Source: Adhaeribacter sp. (GTDB taxonomy: Bacteria; Bacteroidota; Bacteroidia; Cytophagales; Hymenobacteraceae). From it: DNA of 5,062 nt. How positions within the stretch are numbered: position 1 is the stretch's first letter; each line of letters starts with the position of its first letter. Below, piece by piece: positions 1 through 5,062 of the stretch. Made by a program: the position numbers and the translations under genes. Under the pieces are notes generated by a model. The model made no database searches and was not told where the DNA came from. It saw nothing but the letters and a program-made list of their open reading frames with translations. The DNA lies in NCBI GenBank assembly GCA_028288395.1, contig JAQBNV010000121.1, positions 1-5,062 on the forward strand, in the 5' to 3' direction.

Positions 1-139
1 AATGGTAATGGTTATTAACCAGAAGATTTCCTTTGGGAATGACCAACACTTTTTTTCAGTCTTTATAAGTAGCAGAATAGAATTAAGTATAACCTTGTCT
101 TAGCCAAGTACTGCTCCAAAATAATTATTAGCATAATAT
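1..139. other. Left-edge sequence with no recognisable gene
   Basis: A/T-rich sequence. A 33-codon frame (2-103, plus strand) is present, but it has no recognisable motif, no clear ribosome binding site and no neighbours to support it. Whatever gene lies further left is outside the window. Confidence 0.4.
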
Positions 140-182
140 CGGATTGCAAATCCGGGGCTATGGGACGAGATTACAAATCTCG
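140..182. repeat. REP-like pair of short palindromes
   Basis: CGGATT-GCA-AATCCG (140-154) and CGAGATT-ACA-AATCTCG (166-182) are perfect 6- and 7-bp stems with 3-base loops and a shared ATTrCAAAT core, 11 bases apart. The second can be lengthened by TGGG/CCCA (161-164 with 183-186) across a single bulged A, a bulged-hairpin form typical of REP elements. Similar ATTACAAAT palindromes are, as I recall, common repeats in Bacteroidota genomes, but I cannot count copies here. Confidence 0.55.
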
Positions 183-195
183 CCCAGCATCTTCT

Positions 196-250
196 CAGTT
201 GAAGGTTAGGTGGTAACCGATCAAAAAATGGTTCTGTTTCATAAACCCTT
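196..250 (-). pseudogene. Decayed duplicate of the fcl 3' end
   Basis: This stretch aligns with the last codons, stop and about 10 following bases of fcl (485-540). Positions 196-218 match 485-507 at 19 of 23 bases, 230-240 match 520-530 at 11 of 11, and 241-250 match 531-540 at 6 of 10. The middle differs by a one-base length change. On the minus strand it reads VYETEP, as in intact fcl ([10 protein letters not shown]). The stop of fcl (495-497) has an equivalent TAA complement at 206-208, out of frame because of the one-base difference. It is best read as a remnant of a partial duplication or of an older fcl copy. A repeat family that happens to overlap the fcl terminus is the alternative. 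Confidence 0.6.
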
Positions 251-282
251 CCCTAGGTCGGTGCCTCACTGACCTAGGGAAA
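248..282. repeat. Perfect 12-bp hairpin past the fcl terminator
   Basis: CTTCCCTAGGTC (248-259) pairs exactly with GACCTAGGGAAG (271-282) around an 11-base loop. No T-run follows on either strand, so it is not a standard terminator. Its left arm and loop (257-266) can instead pair over 10 bp with 390-399, giving an alternative fold that encloses the terminator hairpin. The stem and loop lengths equal those of the gmd-fcl hairpin at 1472-1506, though the sequences differ. Confidence 0.6.
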
Positions 283-307
283 GAAGTAAGCTAGCCTAAG
301 AGGGAGG

Positions 308-335
308 AAAAAACGGCCTCTATATAGTAGAGGCC
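308..335 (-). terminator. Intrinsic terminator downstream of fcl
   Basis: GGCCTCTA (315-322) and TAGAGGCC (328-335) form a perfect 8-bp G+C-rich stem with a 5-base loop. On the minus strand the stem is followed by G and then six T's (complement of 308-313). This is a textbook Rho-independent terminator in the direction of fcl, about 160 bases past its stop, and would end the gmd-fcl transcript with a long structured 3' UTR. No T-run follows on the plus strand, so it works in one direction only. Confidence 0.75.
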
Positions 336-364
336 AGGTAGGGAGATGAAAAGTTGTACGGTCG

Positions 365-431
365 CGAAAGTTTATCTTTCGGTTTATGAAGGCACCGACA
401 GCGGTGAAGGGGGCTGTGAGGGCATAAACCG
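365..431. repeat. Two overlapping hairpins in the fcl 3' region
   Basis: CGAAAG (365-370) pairs with CTTTCG (376-381). CGGTTTATG (380-388) pairs perfectly with CATAAACCG (423-431). The two stems share bases 380-381, so both cannot form completely. Inside the larger loop CACCG/CGGTG (394-398 with 401-405 approximately) can pair as well. If fcl transcripts run to the terminator at 308-335, these lie in the 3' UTR. The function is unknown. Confidence 0.5.
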
Positions 432-494
432 GGGAGAAGTATTAGCAGGAACTATTACCGATTTCTAATGCGATTTGCGTACCCCCGTTGCAGA

Positions 495-1433
495 TTAGAT
501 GGTAACCAGCCGGAAAACCGGTTCTGTTTCGTAAACTTTCCGGATACCGGTTTCCAAATTGATAGTGTACCTCCAGCCTTGCCCGGTGAGCTTACTTACA
601 TCCATCAGTTTACGCGGGGTGCCGTCTGGTTTGGTGGCATCCCATATTATTTCGCCTTCGTAGCCCACTATCTGCTGAATCAGTTCCGCCAGCTCTTTAA
701 TGGAAACATCTTCGCCGGTGCCAATATTTACGAGGCCCGGTTCGTCATAATTTTCCATCAGGTAATAGCAGGCATCGGCCAAATCGTCGGCGTGTAAAAA
801 CTCACGTTTAGGCGTGCCCGATCCCCATACCGCAACGGTAGGCTGGTTGTTTATTTTAGCTTCGTGCATCTTGCGCAGCAAGGCGGGCAATACGTGGGAG
901 TTGTTCAGGTCGTAGTTATCGTTGGGCCCGTAGAGATTGGTGGGCATTACCGAAATAAAGTTACAACCGTACTGGCTGCGGTAGGCATCGCACATTTTAA
1001 TGCCGGCAATTTTGGCAATAGCATAGGGCTCATTTGTCGGCTCCAGTTCGCCGGTAAGTATATATTCTTCTTTTAAAGGCTGCGGCGCCAGTTTCGGGTA
1101 TATACAGGAAGAACCCAGGAACAGGAGTTTTTTGACGCCATTCAGATAGCTCTGGTGAATCACGTTGTTCTGGATCATCAGGTTATCGTAAATAAAATCG
1201 GCCCGGTAAATATTATTTGCCTGAATACCGCCTACTTTAGCGGCCGCCAGAATCACGTAATCCGGCTTTTCTTCCGCAAAAAAAGCTTTAACCGCTACGG
1301 TATCCCGCAAATCCAGGTCTTTGGACGCGCGGGTAATAAAATTAGTAAAACCTTCTGCCTGAAGCTTCCGGTGAATAGCCGATCCGACCATTCCGCGGTG
1401 GCCGGCAATATAAATACGGGCTTCTTTCTCCAT
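495..1433 (-). CDS. fcl: GDP-L-fucose synthase (GDP-4-keto-6-deoxymannose epimerase/reductase)
   Basis: Cytosolic bifunctional SDR enzyme that epimerises GDP-4-keto-6-deoxy-D-mannose at C3 and C5 and reduces C4 with NADPH to give GDP-L-fucose. The 312-residue length is normal. The NADP-binding motif GHRGMVG is at residues 11-17. The family signature [11 protein letters not shown] (63-73) is present. The active site is seen in GSSCIYPK (107-114, S108 and C110), YAIAK (Y137, K141) and H180 in NNSHVLP, matching the Ser/Tyr/Lys triad and the Cys/His acid-base pair known in the E. coli enzyme. The start is an ATG after AGGTTAAAAACATA and there is no closer in-frame alternative. The gene follows gmd by 77 bases and is very likely co-transcribed, possibly modulated by the hairpin between them. 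The last residues ([11 protein letters not shown] after GIRKVY) do not look like the usual aromatic-rich family end, and the same DNA is partly duplicated at 196-250, so the tail may be altered. Confidence 0.97.
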   Translation of the reverse strand: MEKEARIYIAGHRGMVGSAIHRKLQAEGFTNFITRASKDLDLRDTVAVKAFFAEEKPDYVILAAAKVGGIQANNIYRADFIYDNLMIQNNVIHQSYLNGVKKLLFLGSSCIYPKLAPQPLKEEYILTGELEPTNEPYAIAKIAGIKMCDAYRSQYGCNFISVMPTNLYGPNDNYDLNNSHVLPALLRKMHEAKINNQPTVAVWGSGTPKREFLHADDLADACYYLMENYDEPGLVNIGTGEDVSIKELAELIQQIVGYEGEIIWDATKPDGTPRKLMDVSKLTGQGWRYTINLETGIRKVYETEPVFRLVTI

Positions 1434-1471
1434 TATGTTTTTAACCTGTCAGGTGCAATCACTTCTGCTTC

Positions 1472-1506
1472 TAACCCCGGCTGGTTTCCGGAATCAGCCG
1501 GGGTTA
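1472..1506 (-). promoter_or_regulatory. Strong hairpin between gmd and fcl, without U-tract
   Basis: TAACCCCGGCTG (1472-1483) and CAGCCGGGGTTA (1495-1506) form a perfect 12-bp stem around 11 bases, and weaker pairs could extend it into the loop. In the minus-strand transcript it starts 4 bases after the gmd stop and is followed by GAAGCAGAAG rather than U's, so it is not a standard intrinsic terminator. The likely roles are mRNA processing or stabilisation of the upstream message, or partial attenuation of fcl. A small palindrome, ACCTGTCAGGT, lies between it and the fcl start near 1444-1454. Confidence 0.65.
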
Positions 1507-1510
1507 AGCG

Positions 1511-2629
1511 TTATTCTTTGTAGCTTAATACTTTATGGCCACCTTCCATGAGGTAAGCATCCCGTTTAAACAAGGCTACATCGGCCTGTATCATATCTTT
1601 AACCAAGGCAGCTAAATCGTATTTCGGCTCCCAACCCAATTTTGTTTTGGATTTAGTGGGATCTCCGATTAACAATTCTACTTCGGTAGGACGGAAATAA
1701 GCAGCATCTACGGCAATTACTTCTTTACCGATGGGGAGCTGAAATTCCGGGTTGGTGCAGTTTACTACTTTAGCTGTTTCGGCGGCGCCTTCGCCTTCAA
1801 AAGTTAGTTCAATGCCCAGTTCGTCAAAGGTCAGGCGTATAAAATCCCGTACCGTAGTGGTAATGCCGGTTGCTATTACGTAATCTTCCGGCACCTCTTG
1901 CTGCAGAATCAACCACATGGCTTCTACGTAGTCTTTGGCGTGGCCCCAGTCGCGCCGGGCACCCAGGTTACCCAGGTAAATTTTATCCTGCAAACCCAAT
2001 GCAATGCGGGCAGCGCCCCGGGTAATTTTGCGGGTAACAAACGTTTCGCCGCGTAACGGGGACTCGTGGTTAAATAAGATACCGTTGCAGGCAAACATAT
2101 TATAGGCTTCGCGGTAATTTACGGTAATCCAGTAACCGTAGATTTTAGCCACCGCGTAAGGTGAACGCGGATAAAAAGGCGTGTTCTCGGACTGAGGTAC
2201 TTCCTGCACCAGGCCGTATAATTCAGAAGTAGAAGCCTGGTATATTTTGGTTTTTTGAGTGAGGCCCAGGATACGAACCGCTTCCAGGATGCGCAAGGTA
2301 CCTAAACCATCCACGTTGGCGGTATATTCCGGGGTATCGAAGCTTACCTTCACGTGCGACATAGCGCCCAGGTTGTAGATTTCGTCGGGCTGTACTTCCT
2401 GAATGATCCGGATAATGTTGGTGGAGTCGGTTAAGTCGCCGTAGTGCAATTTAAAGTTGACGTCCTTTTCGTGTAAATCCTGGTACAAATGGTCGATGCG
2501 GTCGGTGTTGAAGAGAGAAGTTCTTCTTTTGATGCCGTGAACTTCATAACCTTTTTCCAGCAATAATTCCGACAGATAAGCGCCGTCCTGTCCGGTCACA
2601 CCGGTTATTAAAGCAATCTTTTTTTTCAT
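1511..2629 (-). CDS. gmd: GDP-mannose 4,6-dehydratase
   Basis: Extended short-chain dehydrogenase that converts GDP-D-mannose to GDP-4-keto-6-deoxy-D-mannose in the cytosol, using bound NADP+ as an internal hydride carrier; this is the first committed step to GDP-L-fucose. At 372 residues it has the usual length. The Rossmann motif GVTGQDG is at residues 10-16, followed by a cofactor-binding GIKRR (32-36), as expected for an NADP enzyme. The catalytic residues are visible in STSELYG (133-139, T134 and E136) and YAVAK (Y158, K162). [19 protein letters not shown] (187-205) is a GMD family signature involved in the active site and oligomerisation. The [14 protein letters not shown] segment (226-239) is also diagnostic. 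The start is an ATG after a very A/T-rich leader with no Shine-Dalgarno. fcl, the next enzyme in the pathway, lies 77 bases downstream. Its product could also feed D-rhamnose or perosamine synthesis, but the fcl neighbour points to fucose. Confidence 0.97.
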   Translation of the reverse strand: MKKKIALITGVTGQDGAYLSELLLEKGYEVHGIKRRTSLFNTDRIDHLYQDLHEKDVNFKLHYGDLTDSTNIIRIIQEVQPDEIYNLGAMSHVKVSFDTPEYTANVDGLGTLRILEAVRILGLTQKTKIYQASTSELYGLVQEVPQSENTPFYPRSPYAVAKIYGYWITVNYREAYNMFACNGILFNHESPLRGETFVTRKITRGAARIALGLQDKIYLGNLGARRDWGHAKDYVEAMWLILQQEVPEDYVIATGITTTVRDFIRLTFDELGIELTFEGEGAAETAKVVNCTNPEFQLPIGKEVIAVDAAYFRPTEVELLIGDPTKSKTKLGWEPKYDLAALVKDMIQADVALFKRDAYLMEGGHKVLSYKE

Positions 2630-2960
2630 TTAAAATTTATAATATAAAAGTATCTGCTGTTTATTTAAAAAAATCTGATAAGCCGGCAGCTATCTCGACG
2701 GTAAAAACTTCCCCTTGTACGGAATTTTGCCGCGGTCAGCTATTCAACTTTGTTTTCTTGTTTATTAAAGTTGTACTATTATTTTCATAATAGCAAAATA
2801 ACAATATTTATTTAAGACTAAAAAATAGATAATTCTGTAATTTACCCAAGATTATAAAAAAAGGGTTTTATATAGCTGGACTAGATAAGTTTTCCTACCG
2901 CGATAATTAGTTATTTTTTTCTTAAGACTAACTTAAAATAAAGGCGGTTATAATCTTTTT
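2630..2960 (-). promoter_or_regulatory. A/T-rich leader and probable promoter region of gmd-fcl
   Basis: No credible gene is present in these 331 bases. gmd needs a promoter here, because the uxs terminator and the MITE-like element separate it from the upstream unit. I find no full Bacteroidota promoter (TTTG, about 20 bases, TAnnTTTG) on the minus strand. The closest -7 match is TACTTTTA at 2645-2652, which would give a short leader, but no TTTG sits at the right distance. TTATTTTG at 2794-2801 is another weak candidate. TTAAGACTAA occurs twice, at 2812-2821 and 2922-2931. The regulatory role rests on position, not on a motif. Confidence 0.4.
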
Positions 2961-3018
2961 AGGACTTACGCAAAGTCGCCCTTGCCGCGTCTTTTGACCA
3001 TAGCCGTCAGGCTAAGGA
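2961..3018 (+). repeat. Left inverted-repeat arm of the MITE-like element
   Basis: The arm starts AGGACTT and contains GCAAA, then CGTCTTTTGAC and GCTAAGGA. Its outermost 7 bases match the complement of the right end exactly. Its inner 31 bases (2988-3018) match the right arm with three substitutions. Confidence 0.75.
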
Positions 3019-3036
3019 AAAATTATCACATTATCT

Positions 3037-3069
3037 GGTTCAAGTTTGAGCGCAGCGGTAACTTGGACC
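3037..3069. repeat. Hairpin inside the MITE-like element
   Basis: GGTTCAAGTT (3037-3046) pairs with AACTTGGACC (3060-3069) over 10 positions, one a G-T type wobble, around a 13-base loop. It lies just inside the left terminal arm. A role in element folding or transposase recognition is possible but unproven. Confidence 0.6.
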
Positions 3070-3081
3070 TAAAAAACAAGG

Positions 3082-3144
3082 CCAGTTTTCAACTGGAGGG
3101 AAGTTAAAAATTCCTTTCATCGGTACACACCAGCTAGAAGCTGG
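3082..3144. repeat. Pair of REP-like short palindromes inside the element
   Basis: Two perfect 6-bp stems with 3-base loops and closely related stems: CCAGTT-TTC-AACTGG at 3082-3096 and CCAGCT-AGA-AGCTGG at 3130-3144, 33 bases apart. The repeated CCAG..CTGG form with a triplet loop parallels the other palindrome pair of the window at 140-182, though the sequences differ. Paired short palindromes of this kind are typical of REP-type repeats spread by RAYT transposases; membership in such a family is inference. Confidence 0.55.
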
Positions 3145-3174
3145 CGCGAGCACACATAAATTATTGTTAGATAA

Positions 3175-3252
3175 TCCTTAGCTTGACGGATATAGTCAAA
3201 AGACGTGGTAACGGCTCTTTTAACCATTAGGCGGTAATTTTGCAAAAGTCCT
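3175..3252 (-). repeat. Right inverted-repeat arm of the MITE-like element
   Basis: Read on the minus strand it starts AGGACTTTTGCAAAA and continues to CGTCTTTTGAC and GCTAAGGA, like the left arm. It has about 20 extra bases between the GCAAA block and the CGTC block. The unequal arms suggest drift after insertion rather than a freshly moved element. Confidence 0.75.
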
Positions 3253-3511
3253 ATCTTTATAATAAGTCAACCTTTTTGGTAAAGCATGCCAGTTAGGCAA
3301 CTATTAACAGGATGGACATAAAGGTATGGAAAGTTAAAATTAATTTATAACCAGATACGCACTTTCTACTTTTAACAATATGTTAAGACATTTAAGCCTT
3401 AATCCGTGCCACTCACTGCTCAACTAACCAAGAATTTTTAGCAAGTAAATACCGATTTTCAGGCTCCTGGATGAATGAATATTTATCGTCATCTATAACC
3501 CGGTGAAACCA
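3253..3511. other. Intergenic spacer between the MITE-like element and the uxs terminator
   Basis: A/T-rich sequence with no open frame of credible length on either strand; the longest I traced by eye on the minus strand is about 22 codons with no recognisable product. A small inverted repeat TTAAC/GTTAA lies near 3374-3388. I see no RNA gene and no consensus promoter here. Confidence 0.5.
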
Positions 3512-3539
3512 AAAGGGATGAAGTAAACTTCATCCCTTT
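3512..3539 (-). terminator. Intrinsic terminator of the ugd-uxs transcript
   Basis: Perfect 12-bp inverted repeat: AAAGGGATGAAG (3512-3523) pairs with CTTCATCCCTTT (3528-3539) around a 4-base loop. On the minus strand the hairpin begins 3 bases after the uxs stop codon and ends in TTTTGGTTT, a short interrupted U-tract. The position directly after the gene and the strong stem support Rho-independent termination. The weak U-tract may leave some read-through towards gmd. Confidence 0.8.
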
Positions 3540-3542
3540 AAA

Positions 3543-4481
3543 TTAAATTTTTTCTTTAAAATATTCCAGTGTCCGTTTCAGGCCTTCGGCGCGGGATACC
3601 TGGGGTTCCCAGCCTAATATTTCTTTTGCTTTCGAAATATTCGGGCGGCGTTTCTGCGGATCGTCTTTGGGCAGGGGCTGATAACCCAAATTAAGCGGCA
3701 CCCCGGTCAGGTTACAAATTTCTTCGGCAAACTGCTTAATGGTTATTTCGTCGGGATTACCCACGTTTACCGGCAGCGGATAATCGCTGAACAACAACCG
3801 GTAAATGCCTTCGATTAAATCATCGACGTAGCAGAAAGAACGGGTTTGGGAACCATCGCCGAAAATTGAAAGCTCCTCCCCTCTTAAAGCCTGGCTTAAA
3901 AAAGCCGGCAATACGCGGCCGTCATCGAGGCGCATCCGCGGGCCGTAGGTGTTAAATATTCGCACAATCCGGGTTTCCAGGCCGTGGTGGGTATGGTAGG
4001 CCATGGTAATAGCTTCCTGAAACCGTTTGGCTTCGTCGTAGCAACCCCGGGGACCTACGGGGTTTACATTACCCCAATATTCTTCTACCTGCGGGTGTAC
4101 TTCCGGGTCGCCGTATACTTCGGAGGTGGAAGCGATAAGCATCCGGGCGCCTTTGGCTTTCGCCAGACCTAATAAATTATGCGTACCCAGCGAGCCTACT
4201 TTCAGGGTTTGGATAGGAATCTGGAGGTAATCAATGGGACTAGCAGGCGAAGCAAAATGCAGGATATAATCAAGCTGGCCCGGCACGTGGACGTACTTGG
4301 ATACATCGTGGTGGTAAAATTCAAAATTGGGCAGCTTAAATAAATGCTCGATATTAGCCAGGTTGCCGGTAATAAGGTTATCCATCGCTATTACATGGTA
4401 ACCTTCGTTAATAAAGCGGTCGCAAAGGTGAGAACCTAAAAAGCCGGCTCCACCCGTAATTAATATTCGTTTCTGGGTCAT
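3543..4481 (-). CDS. uxs: UDP-glucuronate decarboxylase (UDP-xylose synthase), extended SDR
   Basis: Converts UDP-glucuronate to UDP-xylose and CO2 through a 4-keto intermediate with tightly bound NAD+. The 312-residue protein is full length for the bacterial form, which lacks the membrane anchor of eukaryotic UXS. The Rossmann glycine motif GGAGFLG is at residues 10-16, followed by the acidic NAD-ribose ligand D34 in [16 protein letters not shown] (75-85) is a UXS hallmark. The catalytic set is STSEVYG (118-124, with T119 and E121) and YDEAK (Y148, K152), preceded by [12 protein letters not shown], which is also typical of this family. [10 protein letters not shown] (174-183) and the RSFCYVDD segment (214-221) build the UDP-sugar pocket. 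The start is an ATG 9 bases after the ugd stop, with A/T-rich sequence and no clear Shine-Dalgarno, so the two genes are almost certainly co-transcribed. A terminator follows within a few bases of the stop. dTDP-glucose 4,6-dehydratase is a related alternative that the ASPASP and GPRGCYDE motifs argue against. Confidence 0.95.
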   Translation of the reverse strand: MTQKRILITGGAGFLGSHLCDRFINEGYHVIAMDNLITGNLANIEHLFKLPNFEFYHHDVSKYVHVPGQLDYILHFASPASPIDYLQIPIQTLKVGSLGTHNLLGLAKAKGARMLIASTSEVYGDPEVHPQVEEYWGNVNPVGPRGCYDEAKRFQEAITMAYHTHHGLETRIVRIFNTYGPRMRLDDGRVLPAFLSQALRGEELSIFGDGSQTRSFCYVDDLIEGIYRLLFSDYPLPVNVGNPDEITIKQFAEEICNLTGVPLNLGYQPLPKDDPQKRRPNISKAKEILGWEPQVSRAEGLKRTLEYFKEKI

Positions 4482-4490
4482 GTTTATTAT

Positions 4491-5062
4491 TTAAGCTATA
4501 TCTATCGTAGAGTGGTAATGGGGCTTTACGCCGATGCCGTAATAGGTAAAACCAGCTTCCTCCATTTCTTTGATGTCGTAAATATTACGACCGTCGAAAA
4601 TAATACGGTCTTTCATTAATTTTCCTACCACTTTAAAGTTAGGCGACCGGAACTCCGGCCATTCCGTAATAATCAGCAGGGCATCGGCATCAATTAAGGC
4701 ATCATACTGGTCTTTGGCATACGCAATCTGGTCGCCGAGAATGTGCCGGGCTTCTTTGATGGCAACCGGATCGTAGGCATTTACCTTACCCCCGGCGGCC
4801 AATATTTTTTCGATGATTACCAAAGAAGGCGCTTCGCGCATATCATCGGTTTTAGGCTTGAAAGACAAACCCCAGATAGCAAAGGTTTTACCGGCTAAGT
4901 CGCCCTCAAAATGTTTGGTAATTTTATTAAATAAAACCGACTTCTGGTTTTCGTTAACCGATTCCACCGATTTTAATATCTGCATTTCGTAACCGTTTTC
5001 CGAAGCGGTTTTAATCAGGGCTTTTACGTCTTTCGGAAAACAGGATCCGCCATAACCAATGC
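4491..5062 (-). CDS. ugd: UDP-glucose 6-dehydrogenase, C-terminal part (5' end outside window)
   Basis: Cytosolic enzyme that oxidises UDP-glucose to UDP-glucuronate in two NAD+-dependent steps. The reading frame runs open to the right edge, leaving 189 complete residues plus two bases of a preceding codon. An internal Met at 4985 is not the start, because conserved sequence continues upstream of it. The first visible residues, IGYGGSCFPKD, hold the catalytic Cys (fragment residue 7) and the conserved Lys (10). The C-terminal UDP-binding domain follows with GLSFKPKTDDMREAP (about residues 64-78), an EWPEF segment and DGRNIYD (from about 156), all signatures of the UDP-glucose/GDP-mannose dehydrogenase family. 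Family members are usually about 440 residues, so the NAD-binding N-terminal half is missing only because the window ends. The stop lies 9 bases before uxs, which uses the product. UDP-ManNAc and GDP-mannose dehydrogenases are paralogues; the motif set and the uxs neighbour favour Ugd. Confidence 0.95.
   Translation of the reverse strand, partial: IGYGGSCFPKDVKALIKTASENGYEMQILKSVESVNENQKSVLFNKITKHFEGDLAGKTFAIWGLSFKPKTDDMREAPSLVIIEKILAAGGKVNAYDPVAIKEARHILGDQIAYAKDQYDALIDADALLIITEWPEFRSPNFKVVGKLMKDRIIFDGRNIYDIKEMEEAGFTYYGIGVKPHYHSTIDIA

Larger units (their letters stand above)
2961..3252. mobile_element. MITE-like non-coding element with imperfect terminal inverted repeats
   Basis: A 292-bp segment that begins AGGACTTACGCAAA and ends with the imperfect complement TTTGCAAAAGTCCT. 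A second, longer inverted match sits further in: 2988-3018 against 3175-3205 agrees at 28 of 31 positions. The two arms differ by about 20 extra bases in the right arm. The interior encodes nothing but holds three hairpins. ATCTTT occurs at 2953-2958 and again at 3253-3258, which could be a target duplication, but the left copy is two T's away from the element end. These are the properties of a miniature inverted-repeat element mobilised by a transposase elsewhere. The end sequence resembles those of IS5-type elements in my recollection, but the family was not checked. It sits between two transcription units and breaks no gene. Confidence 0.72.

Noticed and set aside
2..103. 33-codon plus-strand frame at the left edge
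   Set aside because: It is short, lacks a ribosome binding site or known motif, and the sequence around it looks non-coding.
140..182. CRISPR array or tRNA
   Set aside because: There are only two unlike short palindromes with an 11-base gap. There are no regular repeat-spacer units, and no cloverleaf can be drawn.
251..484. Group II intron fragment
   Set aside because: Some wording (CGAAAG..TTTCGGTT and many stems) loosely recalls domain I of group II introns. I can see neither a convincing domain V, nor a GTGYG boundary, nor any reverse transcriptase, so I keep it only as a possibility to test with covariance models.
468..797. Plus-strand open frame of 109 codons
   Set aside because: It is the antisense of the conserved fcl gene. 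Its sequence shows no domain and mirrors fcl codons.
864..1523. Plus-strand open frames at 864-1076 and 1155-1523
   Set aside because: Both lie antisense to fcl (the second also runs through the gmd-fcl spacer into the gmd end) and have no recognisable protein features.
2794..2801. Promoter -7 element for gmd
   Set aside because: On the minus strand it reads TTATTTTG, one base off TAnnTTTG, with no TTTG about 20 bases upstream. It is too weak to annotate as a site.
3229..3237. GGCGGTAA resembling an RfaH ops element
   Set aside because: It is on the plus strand, opposite to the genes, lacks the full GGCGGTAGC core, and lies inside the MITE-like right arm.
3984..4172. Plus-strand open frame of 62 codons
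   Set aside because: It is antisense to the catalytic core of uxs, which is strongly conserved, and has no independent support.
4491..4985. A complete 164-residue protein starting at the Met at 4985
   Set aside because: The same frame continues upstream with the catalytic Cys motif of Ugd to the window edge, so this Met is internal and the gene is simply cut by the window.

Overview
The window reads as chromosomal DNA from a Bacteroidota bacterium, most likely a Cytophagales/Hymenobacteraceae-type organism (Adhaeribacter- or Hymenobacter-like). This is an inference from the protein character, the A/T-rich starts without clear Shine-Dalgarno sequences, the all-TAA stops and moderate G+C. It was not tested by any search. 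All four recognisable genes are on the minus strand and make nucleotide sugars, so the window looks like part of an exopolysaccharide, capsule or glycan-biosynthesis locus.

Layout in the direction of transcription (right to left). A UDP-glucose 6-dehydrogenase (ugd) enters at the right edge without its N-terminal half. Nine bases after it comes a UDP-glucuronate decarboxylase (UDP-xylose synthase, uxs), followed by a strong intrinsic terminator at 3512-3539. Next is a 0.9-kb gene-free stretch (2630-3542). It carries a 292-bp non-coding element with imperfect terminal inverted repeats (2961-3252), which looks like a MITE, with two short REP-like palindromes and a longer hairpin inside. GDP-mannose 4,6-dehydratase (gmd) and GDP-L-fucose synthase (fcl) follow, separated by 77 bases that hold a perfect 12-bp hairpin without a U-tract. 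Downstream of fcl (1-494) there is no convincing gene. That stretch holds a dense set of hairpins, a minus-strand intrinsic terminator at 308-335, a decayed copy of the fcl 3' end (196-250) and a REP-like palindrome pair (140-182).

How the genes work together. Ugd oxidises UDP-glucose to UDP-glucuronate and Uxs decarboxylates it to UDP-xylose. Gmd dehydrates GDP-mannose to the 4-keto-6-deoxy intermediate, and Fcl epimerises and reduces it to GDP-L-fucose. The block therefore supplies glucuronate/xylose and fucose donors for glycosyltransferases presumably encoded nearby.

The enzymes themselves are ordinary. The points worth a second look lie between genes: the MITE-like element, the partial duplication of the fcl terminus, and the structured region around the fcl terminator, which has mutually exclusive pairings. 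I found no clear evidence of a new multi-gene system.
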